DNA of 39,859 nt, taken from IMG/VR virus record IMGVR_UViG_3300030101_003298, positions 1 through 39,859 of that record; one strand, given 5' to 3'. Below, in pieces: positions 14,940-22,123 of the stretch. Each line of letters opens with the position of its first letter. Positions within the stretch are counted from its first letter, which is position 1. The translations under genes and the position numbers were made by a program. The notes beneath the pieces were generated by a model, which saw only the letters and a program-made list of their open reading frames with translations, was not told the DNA's origin and did not search any database. This DNA comes from a virus.

Positions 14940-15706
14940 GGCATCGTCAGAAGCTCTGCTTCCCATTCCTTCGCATTCAATCTTGAAGCTGTCTCCATCC
15001 TCGCTTCGATGATCGCCATCCCCGATCCCCAGTTCCCCGTGTCCTTCCGGCTCATGTAGTCCGGCTTCAGGGGTCCACAGGTCCCAACATTCATAAACCA
15101 CCAGGGCAGGGAAACCTTCTTCGTTCTCATCATCCTGGTCGTTGGGATTGGTCGATGGGTGTGGCCCCTCACAAACAGGCGGTAGGGGTGACATCCCGTC
15201 GAGTTGTTCATCTGGAGCCCTTCGAGTTCGTCCGATGTCAACCCGCAATCGAACCCGTGGTAGAACACGATCTGGCCCACCTTGTAGCAGCCCTTCGATG
15301 ATTTGATGTAGGGCCGCCAGTGCCACTGCTTGAACTCGCTCGCGTACTCCGTGTTCATCCAGTCGCACGTCTCCCTCAAGCCCTTGGGTATGCGTCTCGG
15401 GTCCGCTCTCCGAATGTTGTCGTCGTGATTCCCTTCGCAGACGACCATCCGGCAGCTGTCCGGCAAAGCCTCCCTGATGCTCTTCATGAAGGCGGCGGCA
15501 TGCCGATACTCGTCCATCAAAGTATGGTCGCATTCGTCCGGATGAACGGAGGCTGCGGCGGCGTCGAATACGTCTCCGCAATGCACGAAATGAGTCACAC
15601 CGTCCAGTTTGTCGAGGTTGTCGAGAATCCACTTGTGGGTCTCCGGTGGGGTGTGAGGACTATGAGTGCAACTGATTGCAACGATTTTGGCGTAATCGTG
15701 AGACAT
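14936..15706 (-). CDS. Calcineurin-like metallophosphoesterase with Cys in the first metal-ligand position (256 aa)
   Basis: The five blocks of the calcineurin-like phosphoesterase fold are present in order: ISCTH (C13, H15), CGDVFDA (D45, D48), CEGNHDD (N93, H94), FYHGF (H150) and RGHTHRP (H182, H184). Such enzymes bind two metal ions and cleave phosphomonoesters or diesters. The first block is normally D-x-H; here the Asp is Cys13, in an otherwise intact site. The protein is Cys-rich. It is encoded within the structural operon, one codon boundary after the basic Cys-rich gene (TGA then ATG). The substrate is unknown; nucleic acid or nucleotide processing is the usual guess for phage members. 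Confidence 0.9.
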   Translation of the reverse strand: MSHDYAKIVAISCTHSPHTPPETHKWILDNLDKLDGVTHFVHCGDVFDAAAASVHPDECDHTLMDEYRHAAAFMKSIREALPDSCRMVVCEGNHDDNIRRADPRRIPKGLRETCDWMNTEYASEFKQWHWRPYIKSSKGCYKVGQIVFYHGFDCGLTSDELEGLQMNNSTGCHPYRLFVRGHTHRPIPTTRMMRTKKVSLPWWFMNVGTCGPLKPDYMSRKDTGNWGSGMAIIEARMETASRLNAKEWEAELLTMP

Positions 15707-15997
15707 TCAGCATCTCCATCTCCGCCGTGCTGCACATATACGCTTCTTTGGTGTCTTGGAGCAGTTGATGCCGTGCATCTTCATCTGGCCGGCAGATCGT
15801 GAGCAGTAAGACTTGCGCCTCTTTGCTCTCGAACCTGTAGGCTTTTTTTCTGTGACTGCGGTCTTGAGCTTCGACCCAGGGTTGCGTCGGCGGTACGCTG
15901 CTACACCCTTTTTGGTCATGCCTGCACCCTTGGACGTGGGCCGCTTGTGCCCGCTCCGAACGCTCATACCCTTCATGCCTTTTCTTTTAGTAGCCAT
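15707..15997 (-). CDS. Basic Cys-containing DUF6321-like protein (96 aa)
   Basis: ATG 15997 overlaps the upstream TGA (TGATG), so it is preferred to the TTG at 16000. The sequence has MTKKGVAAYRRRNPGSKLKT, a linker, then RRKSYCSRSAG and a C-terminal KRICAARRRWRC. This order (T-KG-a-YnR, GS-LK, R-SFCaR, then R-W-C at the end) matches small phage proteins I remember as DUF6321. No function is known to me. The Cys residues could bind zinc, and the charge suggests contact with packaged DNA. Confidence 0.8.
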   Translation of the reverse strand: MATKRKGMKGMSVRSGHKRPTSKGAGMTKKGVAAYRRRNPGSKLKTAVTEKKPTGSRAKRRKSYCSRSAGQMKMHGINCSKTPKKRICAARRRWRC

Positions 15998-16797
15998 CAA
16001 GAGGGGTCCGGAATGCTGCCGTTAGGGAAGAAATTCAAGCCTGAGTAAGCGGAACCTTTGCGAACCGCCAGGGGGATTGCACCGTAGTTGGGAGCAGTTG
16101 TCCCATCACGCCTCAACGCTTGATCGTAAATTGGACCGGCCTCGACGGCGGCCACACGCTGGCTGGCATCGCCGTACTCGCCGCCTTCACCAAACGCCCG
16201 GATGTACTCCAGGAACAGGGCGATGGCGGTGTCGTCAACCGGGAGCTCAAACAGCAGAGAGGCATTGGCACTTGTGTCCGAGCCAGTCACGTCCGTGGAA
16301 CGCACGTTCGGAAAGTTCCGTCGATATCGGATTATCAGTGCTGTTGAGTCTGTGGTTGATGGCTTGGGATAAATCTCAAGACGAACGTCGTTGATCGCAG
16401 TGCCAAAATTTGTGTCGGTCTTTGTCACCAAGATGAAGAACTGTCCATCGGTCAGCTCCAGGTTGTTTGCCTCGAGCTGTCCAAACTTCTCAGGGGACAC
16501 AAACTGCACAGTGCGGAACGTGTTGCCGTTCGGGACCACAGACAAAATCTGACCAGACAGAACCTCGTTCAGAACACTGTCCGCCGGCAAGGTCACCGAA
16601 GAACTTCCTGCCGTGAATTGCAGGTTGGTTGTTGCGGTTCGTTCTTTCCAGGACCACCCGTGATGAAACAGCTGATGTCCTGCGGAGTTGATGATCTCCG
16701 CAACACGTTCATCCACGGTCATACCCGTGGCAGTCGAAGGGTTGCCACCGCAAGCAAGAAGTACGGCAGCCTTTGCTCGTTGTACGGTAATCGGCAT
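15997..16797 (-). CDS. Head-tail connector / tail tubular protein A-like (266 aa)
   Basis: Residues 28-60 (DERVAEIINSAGHQLFHHGW then WKERTATTNLQF) follow the pattern of podovirus tail tubular A and gatekeeper proteins: an N-terminal helix, a G-W motif, strands and a VTLPAD segment. A second helical region near 195-230 (DDTAIALFLEYIRAFGEGG) fits the C-terminal helices of that family, and the 266-residue length is close to T7 gp11 (196 aa) and its relatives. It follows portal, scaffold, capsid and decoration genes, the expected place. No Shine-Dalgarno is visible: the 14 bases before the ATG are all pyrimidines on the coding strand. Confidence 0.75.
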   Translation of the reverse strand: MPITVQRAKAAVLLACGGNPSTATGMTVDERVAEIINSAGHQLFHHGWSWKERTATTNLQFTAGSSSVTLPADSVLNEVLSGQILSVVPNGNTFRTVQFVSPEKFGQLEANNLELTDGQFFILVTKTDTNFGTAINDVRLEIYPKPSTTDSTALIIRYRRNFPNVRSTDVTGSDTSANASLLFELPVDDTAIALFLEYIRAFGEGGEYGDASQRVAAVEAGPIYDQALRRDGTTAPNYGAIPLAVRKGSAYSGLNFFPNGSIPDPS

Positions 16798-16810
16798 GGG
16801 AAGAGGAGAA

Positions 16811-16826
16811 GGGGGCGGTAGCCCCC
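16811..16826 (-). other. GC hairpin between decoration and connector genes
   Basis: On the transcribed strand GGGGGC-TACC-GCCCCC forms a perfect six-pair stem with a four-base loop, followed by a pyrimidine-rich run up to the connector ATG. It could be a weak terminator or a 3' stability hairpin for the capsid/decoration message. Confidence 0.6.
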
Positions 16827-16847
16827 CTCTCCCGTGTGATCAAAAGA

Positions 16848-17324
16848 TCAGTCACCTTGTGCGGCAGATGCCGACACGGTGACGGTCAGACCGTCGAATT
16901 GAACGAGAGCCTTGCCTGTACCAGCGGCAGCGTTGCCGTCTTCGGTCAAAGCGACCCCGAGAATACGTCGGAATTCAGCAGGAGTGCCAGACGCAGCGCC
17001 GAGTTCGTGAAGCGAACCGACAACCCCGTCATCAGCAATCACTGCGTTACCGGCAGCAACGTCTCCTGATGCCTTACAAGCGAAGACACCACGGAGACCG
17101 ATGCGACCTACATTGCCAGCAGAGACATCATCAAGTGCTACACCAAATGCAGTCAAAACCACATCATCAGTCGCGCCAGTTGATACGCAAGCAGCGTAAG
17201 TGCCGTCAGAGCCAAGGGTGAGTTTGACAATGTCACCCGCCGAGAAAGCGTTGGTGCAAGTAATACGCACCGTTTCGCTTGCGAAGGCGACTTTTCCGTC
17301 GCCACCTTGTGTTGCAATTTTCAT
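16848..17324 (-). CDS. Capsid decoration protein-like (158 aa)
   Basis: The 158-residue protein is Gly/Ala/Val-rich and beta-rich, with VRITCTNAFSAGDIVKLTL, GVALDDVSAGNVGRIGLRGV and GTGKALVQFDG. The 'aGdvv.l....GvA..d.aaGe.g.v...Gv' pattern is that of head decoration proteins of the DUF2190 kind, which stabilise the capsid from outside. It lies directly after the major capsid gene and has a clear GAGG site upstream of ATG 17324. Identification is by pattern and position. Confidence 0.75.
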   Translation of the reverse strand: MKIATQGGDGKVAFASETVRITCTNAFSAGDIVKLTLGSDGTYAACVSTGATDDVVLTAFGVALDDVSAGNVGRIGLRGVFACKASGDVAAGNAVIADDGVVGSLHELGAASGTPAEFRRILGVALTEDGNAAAGTGKALVQFDGLTVTVSASAAQGD

Positions 17325-17351
17325 GGGAATAGATCCTCTTGAAAGTTAGGT

Positions 17352-18743
17352 TTAGCTAGTCACATCGGTAACGTGTGGGGCGATGATGCCGTGACGTTGA
17401 CGTGAGTTTGCGATGACGTTGTACCAGCTGTCCGTGATTTGGACGTAGGTAAACGGTTGGTTGGGGTGACGCATGACCTCGTGCTTCTCCATGTACCGGT
17501 TGGAGTGGAGAACAGGGGTGAGGTAATCACCGTTGATGAAGTAGAACCGAGCACCGTGCATGAGAGTGGTAGCACCAAACTCAGTACCGCCAGCGGCGGT
17601 GTCCAGGGTTTCACCTTGGAGTTCTGAGATTTGTTGTTGAGCACTGACATCTGCGCCCACCTTCGGGTGGATTGCAGCTTGGTCCAACTCAGAGACATAG
17701 GTCAAAGGCACACCAGAGTAGGTGGGCTGGTTATAACCGGCGTCTTGAGCAGTCACGGTTCGGTCGTTTTCGGATCGCAAAGCAGCCTTGTAAAGGTTGA
17801 TACCTTCACGCGAGCAGAGGATCTTCTGACGGTTGAACTGGATGTTCTCGAAGTATTGCTCGAAGGTTGGAGGCGGACGGAACTGAAGCCGCAAGAACAT
17901 CTCATCAAACGAGCCCAGCAAGCTGTACACGTTGATAGCTGCGAAGTCATTGATAGGCATCGTGCCGCCACTGGTTGCGTTGATCACGTTCTTAGCACCG
18001 TTAAAAGAACGAGTGACTGAAGAATCAGTGAACTCACCACCAGCTCCGATACCGTAAGCGGCAGATGAATCGTAGAACACAACTTCGTTGGTCCAACGCT
18101 GACCACTTCCGGAGACAGCTGGTGCGATTCCGAGCAGAGTGGTTTCAGAACCGCTGATGATTGGCAAGCCGCCACGGAGACCCGCAGCACCACCGCCATC
18201 AAGACCGGTTTGAATACACTTCTCGGTGATCAAAGCTGGGAGAGAGTAGGGCTGCTTACCAGTAGCGCCTTCCATCTCCGTAAAGTTGCCACCTTGGGTT
18301 GGCTTGAAGAGAGCTTCTTCCATACCGTTGACCATGGAGGTAACCATTCGCTGTTCCTTGGAACGCTTCAGGTTCTTGTACATGGCCTTGGTCGCGTCTG
18401 CGGTCAGACCAGCTCCACCTTGCAATTCGACTTCTGCGTCGGTGAAGGTCATGTGGTCCATCGAGAAGCGCCAGTTGGCGGTGATGGTGTCCAACACTTG
18501 CGGGTTGCTGTAAGTGAAGGTCTCGTTTGGTTGATAGAATTGGAAAGACCGTGCGTCATCCATCATGAGGACGTCACGGATCTCGTTGCCACCTTGGATG
18601 GCTTGGTTCTTCTCTCGAATCAAATCGCCGAAGAGGTAATTACGCTTTACAGCTTCGTTGATCAAGACGTCAGGACCGGTCAGATATACCGGGCCAGTCG
18701 CCTCCATGAAATCGAGGAAGTTCTTGATGTGGGTTCCTGCCAC
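17352..18743 (-). CDS. Major capsid protein (463 aa)
   Basis: Position after the scaffold gene and before the decoration gene, and the length, identify this as the main head protein of the HK97-like fold. The N-terminal helix region (AGTHIKNFLDFMEATGPVYL) is followed by strand-rich sequence with conserved-looking FRPPPTFEQYFENIQFNRQK (spine helix area) and a C-terminal MHGARFYFINGDYLTPVLHS region. It starts with GTG at 18743, preceded by AAGGAG with seven bases spacing, a strong site. No signal, protease or cleavage motif is seen. Subunit number and maturation cannot be read from sequence. Confidence 0.88.
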   Translation of the reverse strand: MAGTHIKNFLDFMEATGPVYLTGPDVLINEAVKRNYLFGDLIREKNQAIQGGNEIRDVLMMDDARSFQFYQPNETFTYSNPQVLDTITANWRFSMDHMTFTDAEVELQGGAGLTADATKAMYKNLKRSKEQRMVTSMVNGMEEALFKPTQGGNFTEMEGATGKQPYSLPALITEKCIQTGLDGGGAAGLRGGLPIISGSETTLLGIAPAVSGSGQRWTNEVVFYDSSAAYGIGAGGEFTDSSVTRSFNGAKNVINATSGGTMPINDFAAINVYSLLGSFDEMFLRLQFRPPPTFEQYFENIQFNRQKILCSREGINLYKAALRSENDRTVTAQDAGYNQPTYSGVPLTYVSELDQAAIHPKVGADVSAQQQISELQGETLDTAAGGTEFGATTLMHGARFYFINGDYLTPVLHSNRYMEKHEVMRHPNQPFTYVQITDSWYNVIANSRQRHGIIAPHVTDVTS

Positions 18744-18767
18744 GATAAAACTCCTTGAAAGGGACTA

Positions 18768-18781
18768 GCCCCTTGCGGGGC
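18768..18781 (-). other. GCAA-tetraloop hairpin upstream of the capsid gene
   Basis: On the transcribed strand GCCCC-GCAA-GGGGC forms a five-pair stem capped by a GNRA tetraloop, between the scaffold stop and the capsid Shine-Dalgarno. There is no U-run after it. It may protect the capsid message 5' end after processing. Confidence 0.6.
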
Positions 18782-18785
18782 GGGT

Positions 18786-19685
18786 TTATCGCATTGCGGC
18801 ACGCCTCGCGTCTTCTACAGAACCACCTTTTAGGATCACGTCGAGTGCAACGTCATCAGCTTCATCCGGAGTCAATGGGCGCTCAGCTCTAACTGTTGTG
18901 CCTTTCGGCGGAGTAGAAACTTTGGCTGGGTCCACTGACGTACCCCGGTCAATCGCTTTCGACTTGGGAACTCCCATGATGTCCGTAGTAGCACGCTTGG
19001 CTAATACCTCAATGCCATTGAAATCACCTGGAGATTGTTTGAAGAGTTCGGTCATCCTCTCTGCGACTTGTGCTCTTTCGCGGTCTGTGACTTCGTCATA
19101 TTCCGCAAGAGCCTGGTCAATCCGCAGTTTGGCAACCTCGCCGATCAAGGTCTCCACAAGTAACTGTTGATTGCTGTCCGTAACGTCCAGAAGCTTGGTT
19201 GAATCTTTGACGTCAGGTTGTCCATCTTCAGTCTCGGCGACATCCGTTGGTTCGGGGTCGTCAGGTGCGCTGCTTGGTTCCGCAGTCCGCGTTTCGTCAC
19301 TTTCGGATTGGTTGTCCTGAGCAGCGACTTGCTCTTCGAGTTGGCGCATCTTTTCAGAATAGCCGTCAACATTCCCTTGCATCTCAATGAGGCTGTCGGC
19401 CCATTCCGCAAGCTGCTGTGGGTTGTCAGCCAGCCTGGAGAGCACTGCCTCAGGTACTTTGGCCCGCTTGAGAGCACGCTCTCGCTCAGGCGTCAGTGTG
19501 AGATCCTTGGGTTGTTCGTTCTGTACGACGGGCGGGGCTGTTTGTTCCCCAGAATCTTCCGTCTTTTTTGCCTGTTGTCCGGTTCTTTCCATGAACCTTT
19601 CAAAACTGGTCTCTTTTTGCTCGATGATTCTGTCGAGAATTGCGTCTTCTTCTGGTGTGAACTCTGGTTTTTCGTCTTCAGACAT
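18786..19685 (-). CDS. Scaffolding protein (299 aa)
   Basis: ATG 19685 (MSEDEKPEFTPEED) is preferred to TTG 19688 because it overlaps the upstream TGA. The protein is highly charged, acidic, low in aromatic residues, with a coiled-coil stretch (YSEKMRQLEEQVAAQDNQSE) and a long disordered Ser/Glu/Asp-rich middle. The C-terminus (LDVILKGGSVEDARRAAMR) is a short basic helix, the part that usually contacts capsid protein. Composition, position before the capsid gene and length match phage scaffolds. Confidence 0.85.
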   Translation of the reverse strand: MSEDEKPEFTPEEDAILDRIIEQKETSFERFMERTGQQAKKTEDSGEQTAPPVVQNEQPKDLTLTPERERALKRAKVPEAVLSRLADNPQQLAEWADSLIEMQGNVDGYSEKMRQLEEQVAAQDNQSESDETRTAEPSSAPDDPEPTDVAETEDGQPDVKDSTKLLDVTDSNQQLLVETLIGEVAKLRIDQALAEYDEVTDRERAQVAERMTELFKQSPGDFNGIEVLAKRATTDIMGVPKSKAIDRGTSVDPAKVSTPPKGTTVRAERPLTPDEADDVALDVILKGGSVEDARRAAMR

Positions 19686-19987
19686 CAATCTCGCTCCAAT
19701 CCATACCGCCCCATGATCTCTCTCTCATGTCTGCGAGAAGAAATAATGGGTTGGCCTTTTTTGTTTGTCTCACAGCCAGGCAAATTTCTTGGCATTTGTT
19801 GGCTGACGTAGGGATACTTGTGAGTCACAACCTCAATCTCGGAAGATAGTTGTGAATCACTTACAAGTCTGGTGTATTTGACACCGTCACGCTCGATGAC
19901 TGAGCCAATAGACGGCGCATCAGCCATTCGGAAGTGGAACTCAACCACTTTTCCGTCAGATTCACGGCTGAACTCGTACATCGGCAT
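19685..19987 (-). CDS. FmdB-like small protein lacking the zinc cysteines (100 aa)
   Basis: The start MPMYEFSRESDGKVVEFHFR followed by ADAPSIGSVIERDGVKYTRL parallels FmdB-type zinc ribbon proteins ('MPiYey.C..Cg..fe......ap'), which are frequent next to phage portals. The two N-terminal Cys pairs are missing, so a zinc site is unlikely. The C-terminal half is basic and ends IMGRYGLERD. It shares one base with the portal and scaffold genes. Function unknown. Confidence 0.7.
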   Translation of the reverse strand: MPMYEFSRESDGKVVEFHFRMADAPSIGSVIERDGVKYTRLVSDSQLSSEIEVVTHKYPYVSQQMPRNLPGCETNKKGQPIISSRRHEREIMGRYGLERD

Positions 19988-21753
19988 CAGAATCCACCCC
20001 TGCCACGCGCACTTCGCTCTTGATTGCGCAATTCTTGCGAAGCATCTGCCGGCCCGGTCTGCATTCGGCTGCGTGCTGCGGACTGTTGGGACGCTGCCTG
20101 GGCCTCTTGCTCCTGCATCTGGGCTTGTTGGGCCTGTTGAGCCTGTTCCATGGCCTGTTTGAGCTCTTTGGCGTTCAAGATGTCGCCCATGTCTGGAATA
20201 TTGAGGGCATCTCCGACGATTGCCATCAATCGTTCCCAGTTGATGAACGGCATGGCGGCAACCTGCTGGCCAACATTGCCAACAATCTGCATAAGCTCGA
20301 CGGCACGTCGCTGTTGGAGAGCTTCGCTGGTGCGTTCCATGGAGTATGCCTGAACATCGAGAGTCATCTCGGCCAGGTCTACACCCATGTCTGAACCTTT
20401 GGCCTTTGGTGGCAGCTTGTACGCGGCAGCCTTGGGACCCAACGGCACTTCAGTGTCGTCGTTGATGATGTACCAAGCAGCCTTGTACATGAGACTGTTG
20501 ACTGCATCGGCAAACTGGCGTTGGATGTAACCCAAACGAAGGTTCGAGGAAGAGGATGCTGTGGAAACCTCAGTCGCAGTAGCATCACCAGTCACCGAAC
20601 CACGGATCACCTCTGACATACCGGTCAGTCGGTCGATTCGGGCAGCCATGATGTTCTGGTAAGCCATCTGCTGCTCGGTCACGCCACCGATTTCCAGTGG
20701 AATAACACGGTCACGATCCATGTTCTCTGCTGGCACAACGAACATGTCTGGCGTAGACGCCACATCCTGAGCCATCTTTGTGCCACGAGAGTCCACCAGG
20801 ACCAAACGTCGGTATGCCGCAGCAGAGTATGACATAGTCTTGGCGTGATCATTGGTCTCTTCGATGAGCGGTAGAGCCATCGTCATTGGGCCAAGAGGAT
20901 AAACGTCAGACGGCACGGAGTACGCTCCGAACACCGCGTATGGGCCACAGGCTGGTCCGTAGTACGGCTTTGGTTCTCCAGCAAGCTGACAAGAGCTTTC
21001 CGTATCTTCGATCAAACGAACCAGCCCACCGTGGTGCTCGCCTTCTTTCGCGCCTTCAACCTCAAGCTCCGGAATCCACATCTCGATGATGGTGACTTCG
21101 TTGCGATCAGGGACGCTGATTGAAGCGCGAGCGTACTCCTCGTTCTTCTTGTCGTAGCCTGCTTTCACATCACGAACGACCTCTAGGTCGAACGCTGAAT
21201 CGGACTCAGCCTGCACGAGCAGGTCATCCAAATCCATCTTGTACTCGTGACCGTAGTAACGAGCCTCTCTCGCCGTCTCCGCAGCAGGGTCGATAAAGAA
21301 CTTCTCAGGAGCAATTCGGTAGATCCGGGGCATGAGACCAGCGCCACCCATGTCGATCCGACGAAGGTGTTTGACTGGCTCGGGCGTAACTAGACCAACA
21401 CCCCATGTCATGCACATGTCTGTAGCGATTTGCTGCAACGTGGGGCGGGTGGCCGAACGCTTGCACCACTGGTTCATTGCCAGCTCGAGTGCCTGCGCTC
21501 GTTTGTTGTTTTCAGGGTCGTCCGCAGTCACATGAACGCGAGGGACGTCGTATGCCACCCGTGGAAGCACCAGGGACACATACTGGCCGATGATGTTCTC
21601 GATGTCGTATTCGTAGTCGTAGCTGGCATCAGACCGGTAGCCAAGACCAGCGAACCGCTCCTTCATCCCACGCCAGTGACGAAGGTGCTTCTCACGCCAT
21701 TCACGAGCGGAGTTGATTTCATCACGCAAGTTGTCGTTGTCAATCCGAAGCAC
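19987..21753 (-). CDS. Portal protein (588 aa)
   Basis: The ring protein through which DNA enters the head. Start set at GTG 21753 (VLRIDNDNLRDEINSAREW) with AGAGG six bases upstream; the frame is open to 21828 but the extension overlaps the small upstream gene. Supporting features: the N-terminal helical region WREKHLRHWRGMKERFAG, NIIGQYVSLVLPRVA, a beta domain including PRIYRIAPEKFFIDPAAE, the long-helix segment GMSEVIRGSVTGDATATEVS typical of podovirus portals, and a C-terminal Gln/Ala-rich tail (EQAQQAQQAQMQEQEAQAAS). It is placed between terminase and scaffold as expected. Confidence 0.88.
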   Translation of the reverse strand: MLRIDNDNLRDEINSAREWREKHLRHWRGMKERFAGLGYRSDASYDYEYDIENIIGQYVSLVLPRVAYDVPRVHVTADDPENNKRAQALELAMNQWCKRSATRPTLQQIATDMCMTWGVGLVTPEPVKHLRRIDMGGAGLMPRIYRIAPEKFFIDPAAETAREARYYGHEYKMDLDDLLVQAESDSAFDLEVVRDVKAGYDKKNEEYARASISVPDRNEVTIIEMWIPELEVEGAKEGEHHGGLVRLIEDTESSCQLAGEPKPYYGPACGPYAVFGAYSVPSDVYPLGPMTMALPLIEETNDHAKTMSYSAAAYRRLVLVDSRGTKMAQDVASTPDMFVVPAENMDRDRVIPLEIGGVTEQQMAYQNIMAARIDRLTGMSEVIRGSVTGDATATEVSTASSSSNLRLGYIQRQFADAVNSLMYKAAWYIINDDTEVPLGPKAAAYKLPPKAKGSDMGVDLAEMTLDVQAYSMERTSEALQQRRAVELMQIVGNVGQQVAAMPFINWERLMAIVGDALNIPDMGDILNAKELKQAMEQAQQAQQAQMQEQEAQAASQQSAARSRMQTGPADASQELRNQERSARGRGGF

Positions 21754-22045
21754 GTTTACCTCTTGGCTTTCGCGGTGTCGCCTTCTTTGGCGGGTCGTAT
21801 GGGACAGGCTCAACAGGAGCCATGTCATCTTCGATGTCCGAGCGGCTTAGCAACAGAGGTGGCTCACTGGCTATCTCCAGGTGGGTCAGCAGATCAGTCG
21901 TGTCATCATGCGGAACGACGATCAGTTTTCTCCCCAGCATTTCCGCACAATCCGGATGCAGATGAACAGCACAACCCTGAGCCGTCACTTCAACAGCAGC
22001 GATAGAGCTCAAGGGCAAGTAGATGTTCAGAATCCGAATTAGCAC
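21740..22045 (-). CDS. Small protein between terminase and portal (101 aa)
   Basis: An unrecognised 101-residue product starting at GTG 22045 (LIRILNIYLPLSSIAAVEVT). It has a strand-rich first half (GRKLIVVPHDD) and a Pro/Lys/Arg-rich tail (YDPPKKATPRKPRGKRASD). A six-codon frame (22039-22056) overlaps its start, which may deliver ribosomes by re-initiation, as no Shine-Dalgarno lies at normal distance. The end overlaps the portal start by 14 bases. A different start is possible. Confidence 0.6.
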   Translation of the reverse strand: MLIRILNIYLPLSSIAAVEVTAQGCAVHLHPDCAEMLGRKLIVVPHDDTTDLLTHLEIASEPPLLLSRSDIEDDMAPVEPVPYDPPKKATPRKPRGKRASD

Positions 22046-22123
22046 AGTGACACCATAATCTCTTCTTCTCTCCTCTGTTCTCCTCTCCTCTCCTCTAGGT
22101 TCGCTTGTTGCGTTACGACTGCG
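22046..22123 (-). promoter_or_regulatory. Polypurine leader with repeated AGAGG/GGAGA boxes
   Basis: Read on the transcribed strand this gap first has two GTAACGCA copies right after the terminase stop. It then has a purine-only tract of about 35 bases (interrupted by one AC) made of repeated GAGGA units, and finally ATTATGGTG. The tract contains at least four Shine-Dalgarno-like sequences and could act as a ribosome standby site. No promoter boxes are apparent. Confidence 0.45.

Noticed and set aside
14757-15632. 291-aa minus-strand frame
   Set aside because: Its first part is an out-of-frame shadow of the metallophosphoesterase; only the last 60 codons form a credible gene.
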